Shown: positions 33,182 to 42,449 of the stretch, one piece after another
How positions within the stretch are numbered: position 1 is the first letter of the stretch
How the letters are laid out: every line of letters starts with the position of its first letter
NCBI GenBank assembly: GCA_028820635.1
Contig: JAPPIG010000068.1
Location: forward strand, 1-64,000
DNA from: Candidatus Poribacteria bacterium
GTDB lineage: Bacteria; Poribacteria; WGA-4E; WGA-3G
DNA: 64,000 nt
Reading direction: 5' to 3'
Notes under the pieces: generated by a model
Database searches by the model: none
The model's input: the letters and a program-made list of their open reading frames with translations, nothing else
What the model was told of the DNA's origin: nothing
Translations under genes and position numbers: made by a program

Positions 33182-34165
33182 ATGCATAAGACTAACGCTA
33201 ATAAACTGGTTATCGGTTCTTTAGTTGCCGAGCCCGGCACACGGGTAGAAGGACGTTTATCCGTTGGCAATATGCCAGATGGAACACCGATTCGTGTGCC
33301 TGTTGTCCTCATCAACGGGAAACAACCTGGAAAAACCCTCTATCTCCAAGCAATTAGCGATGGAAACGAACTGAACGGCATCGCAGTTATCCATGAAATT
33401 TTAAGTCGGATTGAACCTACTGAATTAAGCGGCAAACTCATCATAGTCCCAGTTGTCAATGTTCACGCTTTTCACGCGAAGCAAGCGTATAGTCCAGTTG
33501 ATAATGTCAAGATGAACCGCTGTTTTCCCGGGCGATCCGATGGCACATCAAGCGAACGTATCGCGTATCAGTTGTTTGAAAAGGCTATCCGAAATGCTGA
33601 CTACTGTATAGACCTGCATCAGGGTGGTGTTCAACCTATGATTGATGAGGTGCGCGTGCGTGTTGGAGAGAAACATCAATGTCATAGTGCTTGTCTCGCG
33701 TTAGCGAGCGTTTTCGGTATCGGTTATATTCTGGACCAAAAGGGACCGAAGGGACAACTGGCACAAGCTGCACCAGATATTGGGATACCGACAATTGATC
33801 CAGAACTCGGCGGCACACACGGATGGGACGCTACCAGCATCAATAAAGGTGTCCGAGGTGTTCTAAATGTCCTCAAGCAGTATCAATTTATTGACGGAAC
33901 GCCTGAAATTCCTGACCAACAGATCGTTGTCAATAAGTTTGTGTCTATCCTCAGCAATAAAGGCGGATTTGTATACTACAAAGCAAAATTGTACGATAAA
34001 CTTGAGGCACGGCAACCGATAGCTGAAATCCGTGATGTATTCGGACATGTATCCGAAGTTGTTCGCAGTCCGGAGGAAGGGATCTTTTGGTCGCATCCGG
34101 TATATCCGATGGTGGCGAGCGGTGGTATTATCGGTAAGATAGGAACACCGATTAGTTATCTCTGA
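33182..34165 (+). CDS. Succinylglutamate desuccinylase/aspartoacylase-family protein
   Basis: This 327-aa protein has the M14-like fold: 'LYLQAISDGNELNGIAVIHE' near residue 57, 'KLIIVPVVNVHAF', 'MNRCFPG' and 'DYCIDLHQGG' with a likely zinc His. In most relatives the first motif is HGDE or HGNE; here the sequence is S-D-G-N-E, so the first zinc-ligand His is replaced. The C-terminal ~100 residues form the usual small beta domain ('GFVYYKAKLYDKLEARQPIA'). It should cleave an amide bond on an acyl-amino acid or similar, if active. Substrate is unknown. Confidence 0.85.
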   Translation: MHKTNANKLVIGSLVAEPGTRVEGRLSVGNMPDGTPIRVPVVLINGKQPGKTLYLQAISDGNELNGIAVIHEILSRIEPTELSGKLIIVPVVNVHAFHAKQAYSPVDNVKMNRCFPGRSDGTSSERIAYQLFEKAIRNADYCIDLHQGGVQPMIDEVRVRVGEKHQCHSACLALASVFGIGYILDQKGPKGQLAQAAPDIGIPTIDPELGGTHGWDATSINKGVRGVLNVLKQYQFIDGTPEIPDQQIVVNKFVSILSNKGGFVYYKAKLYDKLEARQPIAEIRDVFGHVSEVVRSPEEGIFWSHPVYPMVASGGIIGKIGTPISYL

Positions 34166-34264
34166 AATGGCTAATTAGCTATTAGTTTTCAGCAGTCGGT
34201 TAAAGAGATTCTTTTAGAAAGTTGATTTAAATTGGGTTTACAAAGCCCTTCTACAAGAGAGCGT

Positions 34265-35563
34265 ATGCATAAAGAAAATCGCGAAAACTTCATAGAGCAG
34301 ATGGATTCCGGTAGCGTAGCAATCTTTGTCAGTGCTCCTGCTGCAATGCGAAATCACGATACAGAACACATCTATAATCCCGATCCGAATTTTTACTATC
34401 TCACAGGTTTTGAAGAGCCAGAGTCAATTTGTGTGATCGCACCTGACCATCCGAAACATCAATATATCCTGTTTGTGCTGCCCAAAGACGAAAAAGCTGA
34501 AATCTGGAATGGGAAGCGGGTCGGTGTTAAAGATGCGTGTGCGCACTACGGAGCAGACAAGGCGTTTCCAATAGATAAATTTGATGAAAAATTAGGCAGA
34601 TACTTAGAAGGTGCTGAGCGACTCTATTACACGCTTGGATCCGACTCACACATTGATGTGAAAATCCTTGACCGTTTCAGAAGAGGTGTTAAATCACGTA
34701 TTCGCACTGGAAAAGGAATTCACACGCTTATTGACCCAAGTCCGATTCTCAGTGAGATGCGATTAATCAAAAATGAGACAGAACTAAATCGTATAAAAAA
34801 GGCTACCGATATTACAGTTGATGGTCATATCGCTGCAATGGTCGCAGCGCAGCCGGGAATGTACGAATACGAATTGGAAGCAATTGTTGACGCAACCTTT
34901 CGTAGCGGCGGTGCAAACAGCACTGCTTTCCCAACTATTGTCGCAAGTGGGGGAAACGCAACAACACTCCATTACACAACTAACGACTGTCGAATTGAAG
35001 ATGATACACTCGTTCTCATTGATGCGGGGGCAGAATATAAACGCTACTGTGGCGATGTAACGCGAACTTTTCCTGTCAACGGCACCTTTACCGATGCACA
35101 AAGAGAGATATATCAACTTGTTCTTGATGCACAATATGCGATTATTGACACAATTCGTCCCGGTGTTTCTATTGACGAACCGCATCAAAAATCCATTGAG
35201 TTGTTGACAGAAGGGATGCTCAGCCTCGGTCTTCTAAAGGGAAAAACAAAAAAGTTGATAAAAAAGGAGAAATACAGACAATTTTATATGTATCGTGTTG
35301 GTCACATGATTGGCTTGGATGTGCACGATGTCAATTGTGTGCGCGATGCAGAGGGTGAGTTCAAAACGTTTGAACCGGGCATGGTCATCACAATTGAACC
35401 TGGGCTTTACGTTGCGGAAGGCACGAAAAAAGTTCCTACTGATTATCTCGGTATTGGTGTGCGTATTGAGGACGATATTCTTGTCACGGAATCTGGTTGC
35501 GAAGTATTAACGGATGCTGTGCCGAAAGAGATTGACGCTATTGAAGAACTGATGAAAAAGTAG
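34265..35563 (+). CDS. pepP: Xaa-Pro aminopeptidase (peptidase M24B)
   Basis: This 432-aa metallopeptidase should remove N-terminal residues that precede proline. The N-terminal creatinase-like domain (to ~165) is followed by a pita-bread catalytic domain. Metal ligands are visible in 'LIDAGAEYKRYCGDVTRTFP' (two Asp), 'GHMIGLDVHDV' (His), 'ITIEPGLYV' (Glu) and 'GVRIEDDILV' (Glu). The ATG at 34265 is chosen. The upstream in-frame TTG at 34232 would translate a piece of dispersed repeat (GGTTTACAAAGCCCTTCTAC), which sits directly in the 5' region. Confidence 0.92.
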   Translation: MHKENRENFIEQMDSGSVAIFVSAPAAMRNHDTEHIYNPDPNFYYLTGFEEPESICVIAPDHPKHQYILFVLPKDEKAEIWNGKRVGVKDACAHYGADKAFPIDKFDEKLGRYLEGAERLYYTLGSDSHIDVKILDRFRRGVKSRIRTGKGIHTLIDPSPILSEMRLIKNETELNRIKKATDITVDGHIAAMVAAQPGMYEYELEAIVDATFRSGGANSTAFPTIVASGGNATTLHYTTNDCRIEDDTLVLIDAGAEYKRYCGDVTRTFPVNGTFTDAQREIYQLVLDAQYAIIDTIRPGVSIDEPHQKSIELLTEGMLSLGLLKGKTKKLIKKEKYRQFYMYRVGHMIGLDVHDVNCVRDAEGEFKTFEPGMVITIEPGLYVAEGTKKVPTDYLGIGVRIEDDILVTESGCEVLTDAVPKEIDAIEELMKK

Positions 35564-35599
35564 TAGGCAGACTCCGTTTGTCTGTTAAGGGAGCGTATC

Positions 35600-35887
35600 A
35601 TGGTTGAAGAAGTGAAAAAATTGGTTGCAGAAGAGAAGGGCAAAATTCGGCAGCAGTTTAAAGCCGAAATTAAAGCTATTTTCGGTTCGTACGCACGGGG
35701 AGATAACCATGTGGATAGTGATCTAGATCTTTTGGTGGATTTGGATGATGGAGCAGATCTCTTTGACCTTGTCGGTCTTCAGCAATTTTTAGAAAATAAA
35801 CTCGGTTGCGGTGTGGATGTCGTGCCGCGCGATTCACTCCGAGAGGAACTTCGTGCTTCCGTATTCAGTGAAGCCATATACCTATGA
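35600..35887 (+). CDS. MntA-type nucleotidyltransferase antitoxin
   Basis: This 95-aa minimal nucleotidyltransferase has the GSx10DxD motif: GSYARG...DLD, near residues 30-44, with a third Asp in 'GVDVV'. In MntA/HepT systems this enzyme AMPylates a tyrosine of the HEPN toxin and thereby silences it. Its stop overlaps the start of the HepT-like gene by 4 bp (ATGA). GGGAG lies upstream of the ATG. The partner toxin is frameshifted, so the pair may be dead. Confidence 0.88.
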   Translation: MVEEVKKLVAEEKGKIRQQFKAEIKAIFGSYARGDNHVDSDLDLLVDLDDGADLFDLVGLQQFLENKLGCGVDVVPRDSLREELRASVFSEAIYL

Positions 35888-36239
35888 GAAATTACAGACT
35901 TTATCTCAAAGACATATTTGAAGCGATGACTTCTATCCAATCATTTATTGAAGGTATGGATTTTAATGCGTTTATCACAGATGACAAAACAGTTTCTGCT
36001 GTTGTTATGAAACTTCAAATTATCGGAGAAGCGACTAAAAATGTTCCAGAAACGATTCGCAAAAAGTACGAACATGTGCCTTGGAGATTGATGGCAGGAA
36101 TGCGAGACCGACTCGCCCATGGTATTTTGAAGTTAACTATTCTGTAGTTTGGGATACCATTGAGAAGCGAATACCACCGCTACAACCTATCATCGCGCAA
36201 ATCCTTGAAGATATGGAAGAAGAAACAAATGATGAATAA
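35884..36239 (+). pseudogene. HepT-like HEPN toxin, frameshifted at the RxxxxHxY motif
   Basis: The first frame (35884-36147) encodes 87 aa and runs correctly to 'MRDRLAHG' (the HEPN Arg and His). It should then continue with Tyr. A single base is missing near 36123, so Y becomes I and the frame ends at LKLTIL. From ~36126 the other frame carries the expected remainder, FEVNYSVVWDTIEKRIPPLQ, to a TAA at 36239. The Tyr of HxY, the AMPylation target in HepT, is the residue lost. A sequencing error or a true mutation would both explain it. Confidence 0.85.
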
Positions 36240-36322
36240 AATAACGTGAATGATTATGTTCCCTGATTAAAATTTGAAAAATCGCAAAAATTGTGTCATA
36301 ATTCTGTTAACGGAGAAGACAG

Positions 36323-36868
36323 ATGCCCAAAAAGTTAACCGGAATGAATAAATATCAGAAAAAAGCACATCGGCGGCGTGAAGATCGCTTGCGCGGTGAT
36401 GGCGTAGAATATTATCTCTCACTTGCCTACTCTACTGCCCCAGAAGAACGTGCACTGGCAATGGAAAATCTCTGTCCATGTCACGTTCGGAAACGAATTG
36501 ACGCGGTATGGGTAGCATTATACAAGGGCTTGGTTGACCCTGATTTGCGTGTACGCCGTGCTGCATGGCATACACTTGACGATGGTGGAAATCCAAATGA
36601 TCCAAAGCTGGAACCACTCCTTCATAAGATTGTTAAGACAGAAACCGATCCAACTTTACGCCAACGCGCACTTGATCTCATCAAGGCAACGCAAAAGGTA
36701 GAAGACGAAAAACAGATGTTATTAGTACAAAAAGCACACACCTTTTCTGGACGATGTGATTGGTGTGGCACATCGAATGTGTCGGTCAGTTATGATTATG
36801 AAACAGAATTTGAGACCGGAGGCACTAAACGTTTTGCGTTGGTCTGTGAGGCTTGTGACAACGTTTAA
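36323..36868 (+). CDS. HEAT-repeat protein with C-terminal zinc ribbon
   Basis: This 181-aa cytosolic protein has a basic N-terminus ('KKAHRRREDRLRGDG'), HEAT-like helical pairs (~35-130; 'PDLRVRRAAWHTLDDGG', 'ETDPTLRQRALDLI') and a C-terminal four-cysteine site, CDWCG and later CEAC, that looks like a zinc ribbon. The combination suggests nucleic-acid or protein binding but I cannot name a function. It lies 94 bp before the sigma factor gene, with an A-tract between. Confidence 0.72.
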   Translation: MPKKLTGMNKYQKKAHRRREDRLRGDGVEYYLSLAYSTAPEERALAMENLCPCHVRKRIDAVWVALYKGLVDPDLRVRRAAWHTLDDGGNPNDPKLEPLLHKIVKTETDPTLRQRALDLIKATQKVEDEKQMLLVQKAHTFSGRCDWCGTSNVSVSYDYETEFETGGTKRFALVCEACDNV

Positions 36869-36961
36869 ATTCCTTATAGCAAAAAAAAAATCAAAAAAAA
36901 ATGAAGAAAATATAATTCCGATGCAACTAATTTAGTAACATCTGCGCAAGGTGGACTTTTT

Positions 36962-37519
36962 ATGATTCCAGATGATGTTTTTGTGCACAAAACAGTAGAG
37001 GGCGATGTTGAGGCATTTAACGAATTGGTAAATCGCCATCATACCAAAATTTATGGGCTTGCATACCGCATGCTTGGCAATACTGAAGATGCCAAGGATG
37101 CTACGCAAGAAACGTTTTTAGAGGCTTATAAGTCAATTAAAACGTTTCGATTTCAGTCACAATTCGGAACGTGGTTGTATACGGTAGCTCGAAATACTTG
37201 CAATCAATACATCCGAAAAGCCAAATCCCGTAACAGAATGCTGGACGCTTACACCGAAGAGACTGCGGCGCGAGGCATGACTGAGGAACGGGAGATTCCT
37301 GAACGGACGGCGATTAAGGCTGAACAACGTGAGGTAGTTCAAGCTGCTATTGACCGACTGCCGCCGAAGCAGCGTGAGGTCGTGACGCTATATTATATGC
37401 AAAACCTCAAATACAAAGAGATCGCTGAGATCCTTGATTGTTCCCTTGGAACTGTCGCCTCAAGGTTGAATAAAGCCATACAGAACCTTAAACCGAAATT
37501 GGAAAAATACTATTTTTAA
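36962..37519 (+). CDS. ECF-family RNA polymerase sigma factor
   Basis: This 185-aa sigma-70 factor keeps only regions 2 and 4. Region 2 is seen in 'YGLAYRMLGNTEDAKDATQE' and 'FGTWLYTVARNTCNQYIRK'. Region 4 is seen in 'RLPPKQREVVTLYYMQNLKY' with the HTH 'KEIAEILDCSLGTVASRLNK'. The next gene encodes a zinc-binding anti-sigma factor, so it should be released by an envelope or redox signal. AGGTGG lies 8 nt before the ATG. Confidence 0.94.
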   Translation: MIPDDVFVHKTVEGDVEAFNELVNRHHTKIYGLAYRMLGNTEDAKDATQETFLEAYKSIKTFRFQSQFGTWLYTVARNTCNQYIRKAKSRNRMLDAYTEETAARGMTEEREIPERTAIKAEQREVVQAAIDRLPPKQREVVTLYYMQNLKYKEIAEILDCSLGTVASRLNKAIQNLKPKLEKYYF

Positions 37520-37575
37520 AAATTTTGGTTGATCCTTGAGCAAATACTTAACCCACTAAAAGCGAGGATTGTTAA

Positions 37576-38274
37576 ATGAATTGTGAACAGACTCGTGAAA
37601 ACTTAGTTTTACATCGTGAAAATACCATGTTGAAAGGAGCGGAACGGCGAGATTTTTTACAACATCTGCGCGGTTGCAAGGCGTGCCAAGTCGAATATGA
37701 AGGATTATGGCATACCGCAACGGTGCTTGGCAACCTTGAAGCACCGGAACCGCCCGCTGAATTGCTCGGAAATATCCAACGCCAGATACGGGAAGCCCAT
37801 CAGCGGAGTCAAACTGCTTTCTTCGCGACTCCTATCTCTTGGCTTTTCGGCAAGATGAAGTTAAAGTTTTCTCCGCAGGTTGTGAATTATGCCGCGATGC
37901 TTTGCTATCTAATAGCATCAGTCTTCTTAGTTAAACTTGCGTTCTTTTCAGATGCCCCGAAGCAGGCAGACAAACCAGAACAGAATTTTGGTTTAACTGC
38001 AATGGAAGAAACACGACTCCAATACGTGCGAATTGCCCCGTCACCTTGGGCGTCGTTGAAGGACAAGAATACTAAAACTGATGAAAGACATTCTGCACAA
38101 ATATCAAGTGAAAATCGCGTGGATTTTTCCAACCAATTCGTTGGCATTAAGACATCAGAATTGTGGCATACTCACGCTATTAACAATGTCACAGAAACCG
38201 CTAATGTGCATTTCGCGAAGACTGTAAGTGACAAACTCACCCTATTTTGGAGCGACATCAAAACAAATCTATAG
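37576..38274 (+). CDS. Zinc-finger anti-sigma factor, single TM
   Basis: This 232-aa protein has an N-terminal anti-sigma (ZAS/zf-HC2) domain with H-x3-C-x2-C in HLRGCKAC and an upstream Cys near residue 3. A linker is followed by a transmembrane helix near residues 113-131 ('YAAMLCYLIASVFLVKLAFF') and a periplasmic tail of about 100 residues. It should hold the ECF sigma factor encoded 56 bp upstream at the membrane. A rho-independent terminator follows, closing the two-gene operon. Confidence 0.88.
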   Translation: MNCEQTRENLVLHRENTMLKGAERRDFLQHLRGCKACQVEYEGLWHTATVLGNLEAPEPPAELLGNIQRQIREAHQRSQTAFFATPISWLFGKMKLKFSPQVVNYAAMLCYLIASVFLVKLAFFSDAPKQADKPEQNFGLTAMEETRLQYVRIAPSPWASLKDKNTKTDERHSAQISSENRVDFSNQFVGIKTSELWHTHAINNVTETANVHFAKTVSDKLTLFWSDIKTNL

Positions 38275-38323
38275 GGGGAAGTGTATTATCTGATATTTCA
38301 AATTTATAAAGGTAGTCACAAGT

Positions 38324-38353
38324 AAGAGGCACAATTTTTTGTGCCTCTTTTTT
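38324..38353 (+). terminator. Rho-independent terminator after the sigma/anti-sigma operon
   Basis: An 11-bp stem, AAGAGGCACAA / TTGTGCCTCTT, with a 4-nt T loop is followed by a run of T. Confidence 0.88.
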
Positions 38354-38496
38354 ATTGTGTAATACTGGTCTGCATAAGACTTTGATCCTCTATACCAGCA
38401 AACACATGCTACTTAAAAAAGATTGCCCCATCATCCATTTTGCGGTAAAATATATACAAATATTACAGAATCAAAACTGCAATATCGGACATAAAA

Positions 38497-39573
38497 TTGA
38501 TTCAGCCTTTACTTGAAGTTTCTAATTTAAAAACAGTATTTCCTACAGATGGTGGCGTTGTAAATGCTGTAAATGATGTCAGTTTTTCGATTGAACGCGG
38601 CAAAACGGTTGGCATTGTCGGAGAAAGTGGCTGTGGAAAAAGTATCACGGGACTTTCGCTTCTCCAACTTGTGCCGAACCCTGGCAAGATTGAAGCGGGT
38701 GAGATTCTATTCTACCGTGATGACGCAGACGAACCTTTAGATATAGCCCAAGTCTCACCGCGAAGTGAGTTGATGCGTCAGATTCGAGGCAACGAAATCG
38801 CTATTATTTTTCAGGAACCGATGACATCGCTTAATCCTGTCTATACTGTCGGGGATCAGATTGCTGAGGCAATTGTGTTACACCAAGAAAGTGATCGTTC
38901 GACTCTTACCCGTTTCGGTTTACAAACAACGCCAAAATGGGCACGTGAGCGCGCTATTGAGATGCTCGTCCGCGTGGGTATCCCAGCACCTGAACAGCGT
39001 ATTGACGAATATCCACACCAACTCTCTGGAGGTATGCGGCAACGTGTAATGATTGCGATAGCACTCTGTTGCGCGCCCGCACTTCTTATTGCAGATGAAC
39101 CGACTACAGCACTCGACGTTACGATTCAGGCACAAGTACTTACACTCATGCAGGAGTTACAAGCGGAAATTGGGATGGCGATTATGCTAATTACACACGA
39201 CTTAGGAGTTATTGCCGACATGGCGGATGAGGTAGTTGTTATGTATGCTGGGCGTGTTGTTGAAAAAGGAAGTGTTGATGATATATTTTATAATCCGTTG
39301 CATCCTTATACACAAGGCTTGCTCAACTCCATTCCAACACTCGGTAGTAGCCAGCAAAAAACGCTGCCTTCTATCCCCGGAACGGTGCCGCACCCGTTAG
39401 CACTTCCCATTGGATGTTCGTTTCAACCACGATGTGCCGAACGAATGTCGATTTGTGAACAAATGCCTGAATTTAGTACAATTGATACCTCAAAAAATAT
39501 CACTGATAGAAACGGAAAGCACGTTGTGAGATGTTGGCTTTGTGAGGAAAAAACCGATGTCAAAACTGCTTGA
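38497..39573 (+). CDS. Peptide/nickel-type ABC transporter ATPase (DppD/OppD-like)
   Basis: This 358-aa ATPase has Walker [12 protein letters not shown], '[20 protein letters not shown]', signature [15 protein letters not shown], Walker B '[14 protein letters not shown]' and the C-terminal oligopeptide/dipeptide extension with Cys-rich '[15 protein letters not shown]'. It normally pairs with DppF and two permeases; no permeases are in this window. The start codon appears to be TTG, as no in-frame ATG lies near. It overlaps the following dppF-like gene by 17 bp. Confidence 0.9.
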   Translation: MIQPLLEVSNLKTVFPTDGGVVNAVNDVSFSIERGKTVGIVGESGCGKSITGLSLLQLVPNPGKIEAGEILFYRDDADEPLDIAQVSPRSELMRQIRGNEIAIIFQEPMTSLNPVYTVGDQIAEAIVLHQESDRSTLTRFGLQTTPKWARERAIEMLVRVGIPAPEQRIDEYPHQLSGGMRQRVMIAIALCCAPALLIADEPTTALDVTIQAQVLTLMQELQAEIGMAIMLITHDLGVIADMADEVVVMYAGRVVEKGSVDDIFYNPLHPYTQGLLNSIPTLGSSQQKTLPSIPGTVPHPLALPIGCSFQPRCAERMSICEQMPEFSTIDTSKNITDRNGKHVVRCWLCEEKTDVKTA

Positions 39574-40558
39574 GGTCAAAGACCTCCGAAAATATTTCCC
39601 AATACGAAAAGGAATTCTCCGACGGACAGTCGGACATGTAAAAGCGGTGGACGGCATTAGTTTTGATGTCGAACGTGGCGAAACACTCGGTTTGGTTGGT
39701 GAAAGTGGTTGTGGTAAGACTACAGCAAGCCGGTGTCTCCTCCGATTAATCTCACCTACGGGTGGAAGTTTCACTTTTGGTGAAGACCAAGTTGATTTAG
39801 CAAAGTTAACGTCTCAACAGATGCTACCCTTTCGTCGGCGTATCCAAATGGTTTTTCAAGACCCGCAATCATCCCTTAACCCTCGGAAAACGGTGGGGGA
39901 TATTGTTGGTGAACCGCTACGTGTTAATCGTGCTGTCAAAAGAAGTGAACTTCAGGCGCGGATTGTTGAACTGCTGGAATCTGTCGGATTAAAATCGCAA
40001 GACATGCGGCGTTACCCACACGCTTTCAGCGGTGGACAACGCCAACGTATCGGCATTGCACGCGCGTTAGCACTAAACCCAGAACTGATCGTAGCAGATG
40101 AACCAGTGTCGGCACTTGATGTCTCTGTGCAAGCGCAAATTCTCAACCTTCTGGCAGAATTGCGGGAGAAATTCCAACTTTCCTACATCTTTATTGCACA
40201 TGATTTGAGCGTTGTTAAACATATCAGCGACCGCGTAGCAGTTATGTATCTTGGTAAGATCGTGGAAATTAGCGATGCGAAAACACTTTATCAATCACCG
40301 AAACACCCTTATACAGAGGCGTTGATATCCGCAGTGCCGTTGCCAGATCCGAAAGCACAACGTAAGCGCGAACTAATTCGTCTTGAAGGAGATGTTCCTG
40401 ATCCATCTCAACCGCCGACTGGATGCTATTTTCATCCTCGGTGCCGCTATGCAACAGATATTTGTAAACAGGAAACACCAGAACTTCGCGAGATAACACA
40501 AAGTGTCAAAGTTGCATGTCATCTGAGTGAAACTTTGGAATTACAAGGAGTGTCGTGA
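39557..40558 (+). CDS. Peptide/nickel-type ABC transporter ATPase (DppF/OppF-like)
   Basis: This 333-aa partner of the upstream ATPase has Walker [13 protein letters not shown], '[20 protein letters not shown]', signature [15 protein letters not shown], Walker B '[14 protein letters not shown]' and the C-terminal '[15 protein letters not shown]'. It starts at the ATG at 39557 inside the end of dppD, with TGAGG upstream. Its TGA stop overlaps the ATG of the first NTase-HEPN gene (TGATG), so the toxin-like genes are translationally coupled to it. Confidence 0.91.
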   Translation: MSKLLEVKDLRKYFPIRKGILRRTVGHVKAVDGISFDVERGETLGLVGESGCGKTTASRCLLRLISPTGGSFTFGEDQVDLAKLTSQQMLPFRRRIQMVFQDPQSSLNPRKTVGDIVGEPLRVNRAVKRSELQARIVELLESVGLKSQDMRRYPHAFSGGQRQRIGIARALALNPELIVADEPVSALDVSVQAQILNLLAELREKFQLSYIFIAHDLSVVKHISDRVAVMYLGKIVEISDAKTLYQSPKHPYTEALISAVPLPDPKAQRKRELIRLEGDVPDPSQPPTGCYFHPRCRYATDICKQETPELREITQSVKVACHLSETLELQGVS

Positions 40559-41505
40559 TGCCAAAATCAAATCAGATAACGCCAGAAGAACTCGCATCCT
40601 GCAGGAAGCAGCTGGAACGCCGATGGAAAAACCGAAGAGTTGACGAAACTTTGCTGGAACACGCGTGGCAGGTGGTTTATGAGATCGCGACACTGCTCTA
40701 TGATGAGTTTGGAGCAACACAGGTTGCTGTCTTTGGCTCACTTGCCGAACCGATCAGTTTTACAAAGTCATCGGATATTGATATTGCAGTGTGGGGACTC
40801 TCTGATAAAACACATTCAACTGCATACTGGAAAGTCAAAGACATTGATACGGGGTTTAAAATAGATCTGATTAATTTTGACACAACTAAAGGGCTTTTCC
40901 GAGAGAGAATTCAACAACAAACGATCCCTATTAAAAAAGGGGAGCAACCTACATTATGGAAAACATTTTACGAGCATCTACACCGCCAAGTTTTCCCTAC
41001 CGTAGAAGAAGAAATTTACGAAATGAATAGAAAAAAACTCACACAACGGATCAACGATGAACTTGTAAAGATAGAGGATACGCTCACCAGAATCCAGAGA
41101 GGTTTAGAAAGTATTGACGTGCTACCTGAGCAAGCAAGAGAATTCATAGAAAATACGATTGCGACTGACCTCGTAGATATTTATAGTGGGATTGAACGGA
41201 TTTTTGAGCGAATTGCCAACGAGGTTGATGGACACTTACCGAGAGGCAGCAGATGGCACAAAAACCTACTTGAACAGATGACAAAACAACGCCCAGAAAG
41301 ACAACCTGTGATTTCTGAGAATACATTTCTCCAATTAGGAAAACTTTTAGAGTTTCGCCACAAAGTAACCAACATTTACGGACGGGAATTGAAGTACGAT
41401 AATACATTAGCGCATGCAGAAACAATCCATGAATTGTTTGCGGCAGTTTCACAGGATTTCAATACCTTCACTGATTCTCTTGCGCAACATCAGGAGGATG
41501 TCTGA
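40558..41505 (+). CDS. Fused nucleotidyltransferase-HEPN protein, copy 1 (HEPN His replaced)
   Basis: This 315-aa single-chain protein joins an MntA-like nucleotidyltransferase to a HepT-like HEPN domain, normally two genes. A helical N-terminus ('LASCRKQLERRW') precedes the NTase motif: G60-S61, D73-I-D75 and a third Asp at 103. The C-terminal helical domain ends in 'EFRHKVTNIYG', which aligns to R-x4-H-x-Y but has Asn272 where the catalytic His should be; R267 and Y274 remain. It may be a non-nucleolytic copy. It begins in the stop codon of the upstream ATPase, with AAGGAG in place. Confidence 0.85.
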   Translation: MPKSNQITPEELASCRKQLERRWKNRRVDETLLEHAWQVVYEIATLLYDEFGATQVAVFGSLAEPISFTKSSDIDIAVWGLSDKTHSTAYWKVKDIDTGFKIDLINFDTTKGLFRERIQQQTIPIKKGEQPTLWKTFYEHLHRQVFPTVEEEIYEMNRKKLTQRINDELVKIEDTLTRIQRGLESIDVLPEQAREFIENTIATDLVDIYSGIERIFERIANEVDGHLPRGSRWHKNLLEQMTKQRPERQPVISENTFLQLGKLLEFRHKVTNIYGRELKYDNTLAHAETIHELFAAVSQDFNTFTDSLAQHQEDV

Positions 41506-41506
41506 A

Positions 41507-42448
41507 ATGCAACAGATAACAAACACACAGCGAACAACTAAAGGGATGTCATCAGAAGAACTCGCATCCTGCAGGAAGCAGCTGGAACGCCGTTGGAAAA
41601 GCCGAAAAGTTGATGAGGCGTTGTTGGAACAGGCATGGCAGGTAGTTTATGAAATCGCAACACTCCTCTATGGCGAGTTTGGAGCAACACAAGTCGCGGT
41701 TTTTGGTTCACTCACAGAACCCATGTGGTTTTCAAAGTGGTCAGATATTGATATTGCGGTGTGGGGTCTCTCAGAAAATGCATACTTAGATGCCATCGGA
41801 AAAACGCTCGGTTTTGATTCGAAGTTCAAAATTGACCTTATCAAGTTTGAAAATACCGATATGCTTTTTCGAGAAAGAATTCTACAACAAGCATGTTTTA
41901 TAAAGAAAGGTGAAACTTTTGATATTGGCACTATACTTTTAATTGAAACAGGAATGTCTTACGAAATGAATAGAAAAAAATTAGCACAACGCATTATAGA
42001 TGAATGCGTAAAAATAGAGCGGACAGTCGGACACATCAAAGTTGCTTTGCAAGATATTGAGGATGCGCCCGTTCGATACAGGCGAAGTGTTGAAATTGAG
42101 ATTGCTAAATACCTCTATGATGTCTACATGGGGATGGAAACCATTTTTAGACAAATAGCTCGGGAAGTCGACGAACATATACCTCAAGGTGAAACTTGGC
42201 ACAAAGATTTGCTGACGCAAATGACAGCACCACGTGCTGAACGGCCTCCTGTGATTTCCCAAAAAACAGCGCAACGACTCGAGCAATTTTTAGGATTCCG
42301 CCACGTCTTCGCGCATCTATATTCCATACAGCTTGATTATGAACAAACGGAGAAAAACGCGAAAAGTATTGAAAAACTATTTCAGGATGTCTCCAAAGAA
42401 TTGGAAACTTTTATCGATTCTCTTGCACAGTATGAGGAGGATGTCTGA
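41507..42448 (+). CDS. Fused nucleotidyltransferase-HEPN protein, copy 2 (intact HEPN motif)
   Basis: This 313-aa protein is the middle of three tandem copies. NTase residues are G67-S68, D80-I-D82 and D110. The HEPN motif is intact: R265, H270 and Y272 in GFRHVFAHLY fit R-x4-H-x-Y, the HepT ribonuclease/AMPylation motif. Its C-terminal half diverges from copies 1 and 3, whereas its first ~60 codons are almost identical to copy 3. The ATG at 41507 has AGGAGG 9 nt upstream and lies 1 bp after the previous stop. By analogy the NTase half could silence its own or neighbours' HEPN by AMPylation. Confidence 0.86.
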   Translation: MQQITNTQRTTKGMSSEELASCRKQLERRWKSRKVDEALLEQAWQVVYEIATLLYGEFGATQVAVFGSLTEPMWFSKWSDIDIAVWGLSENAYLDAIGKTLGFDSKFKIDLIKFENTDMLFRERILQQACFIKKGETFDIGTILLIETGMSYEMNRKKLAQRIIDECVKIERTVGHIKVALQDIEDAPVRYRRSVEIEIAKYLYDVYMGMETIFRQIAREVDEHIPQGETWHKDLLTQMTAPRAERPPVISQKTAQRLEQFLGFRHVFAHLYSIQLDYEQTEKNAKSIEKLFQDVSKELETFIDSLAQYEEDV

Positions 42449-42449
42449 A

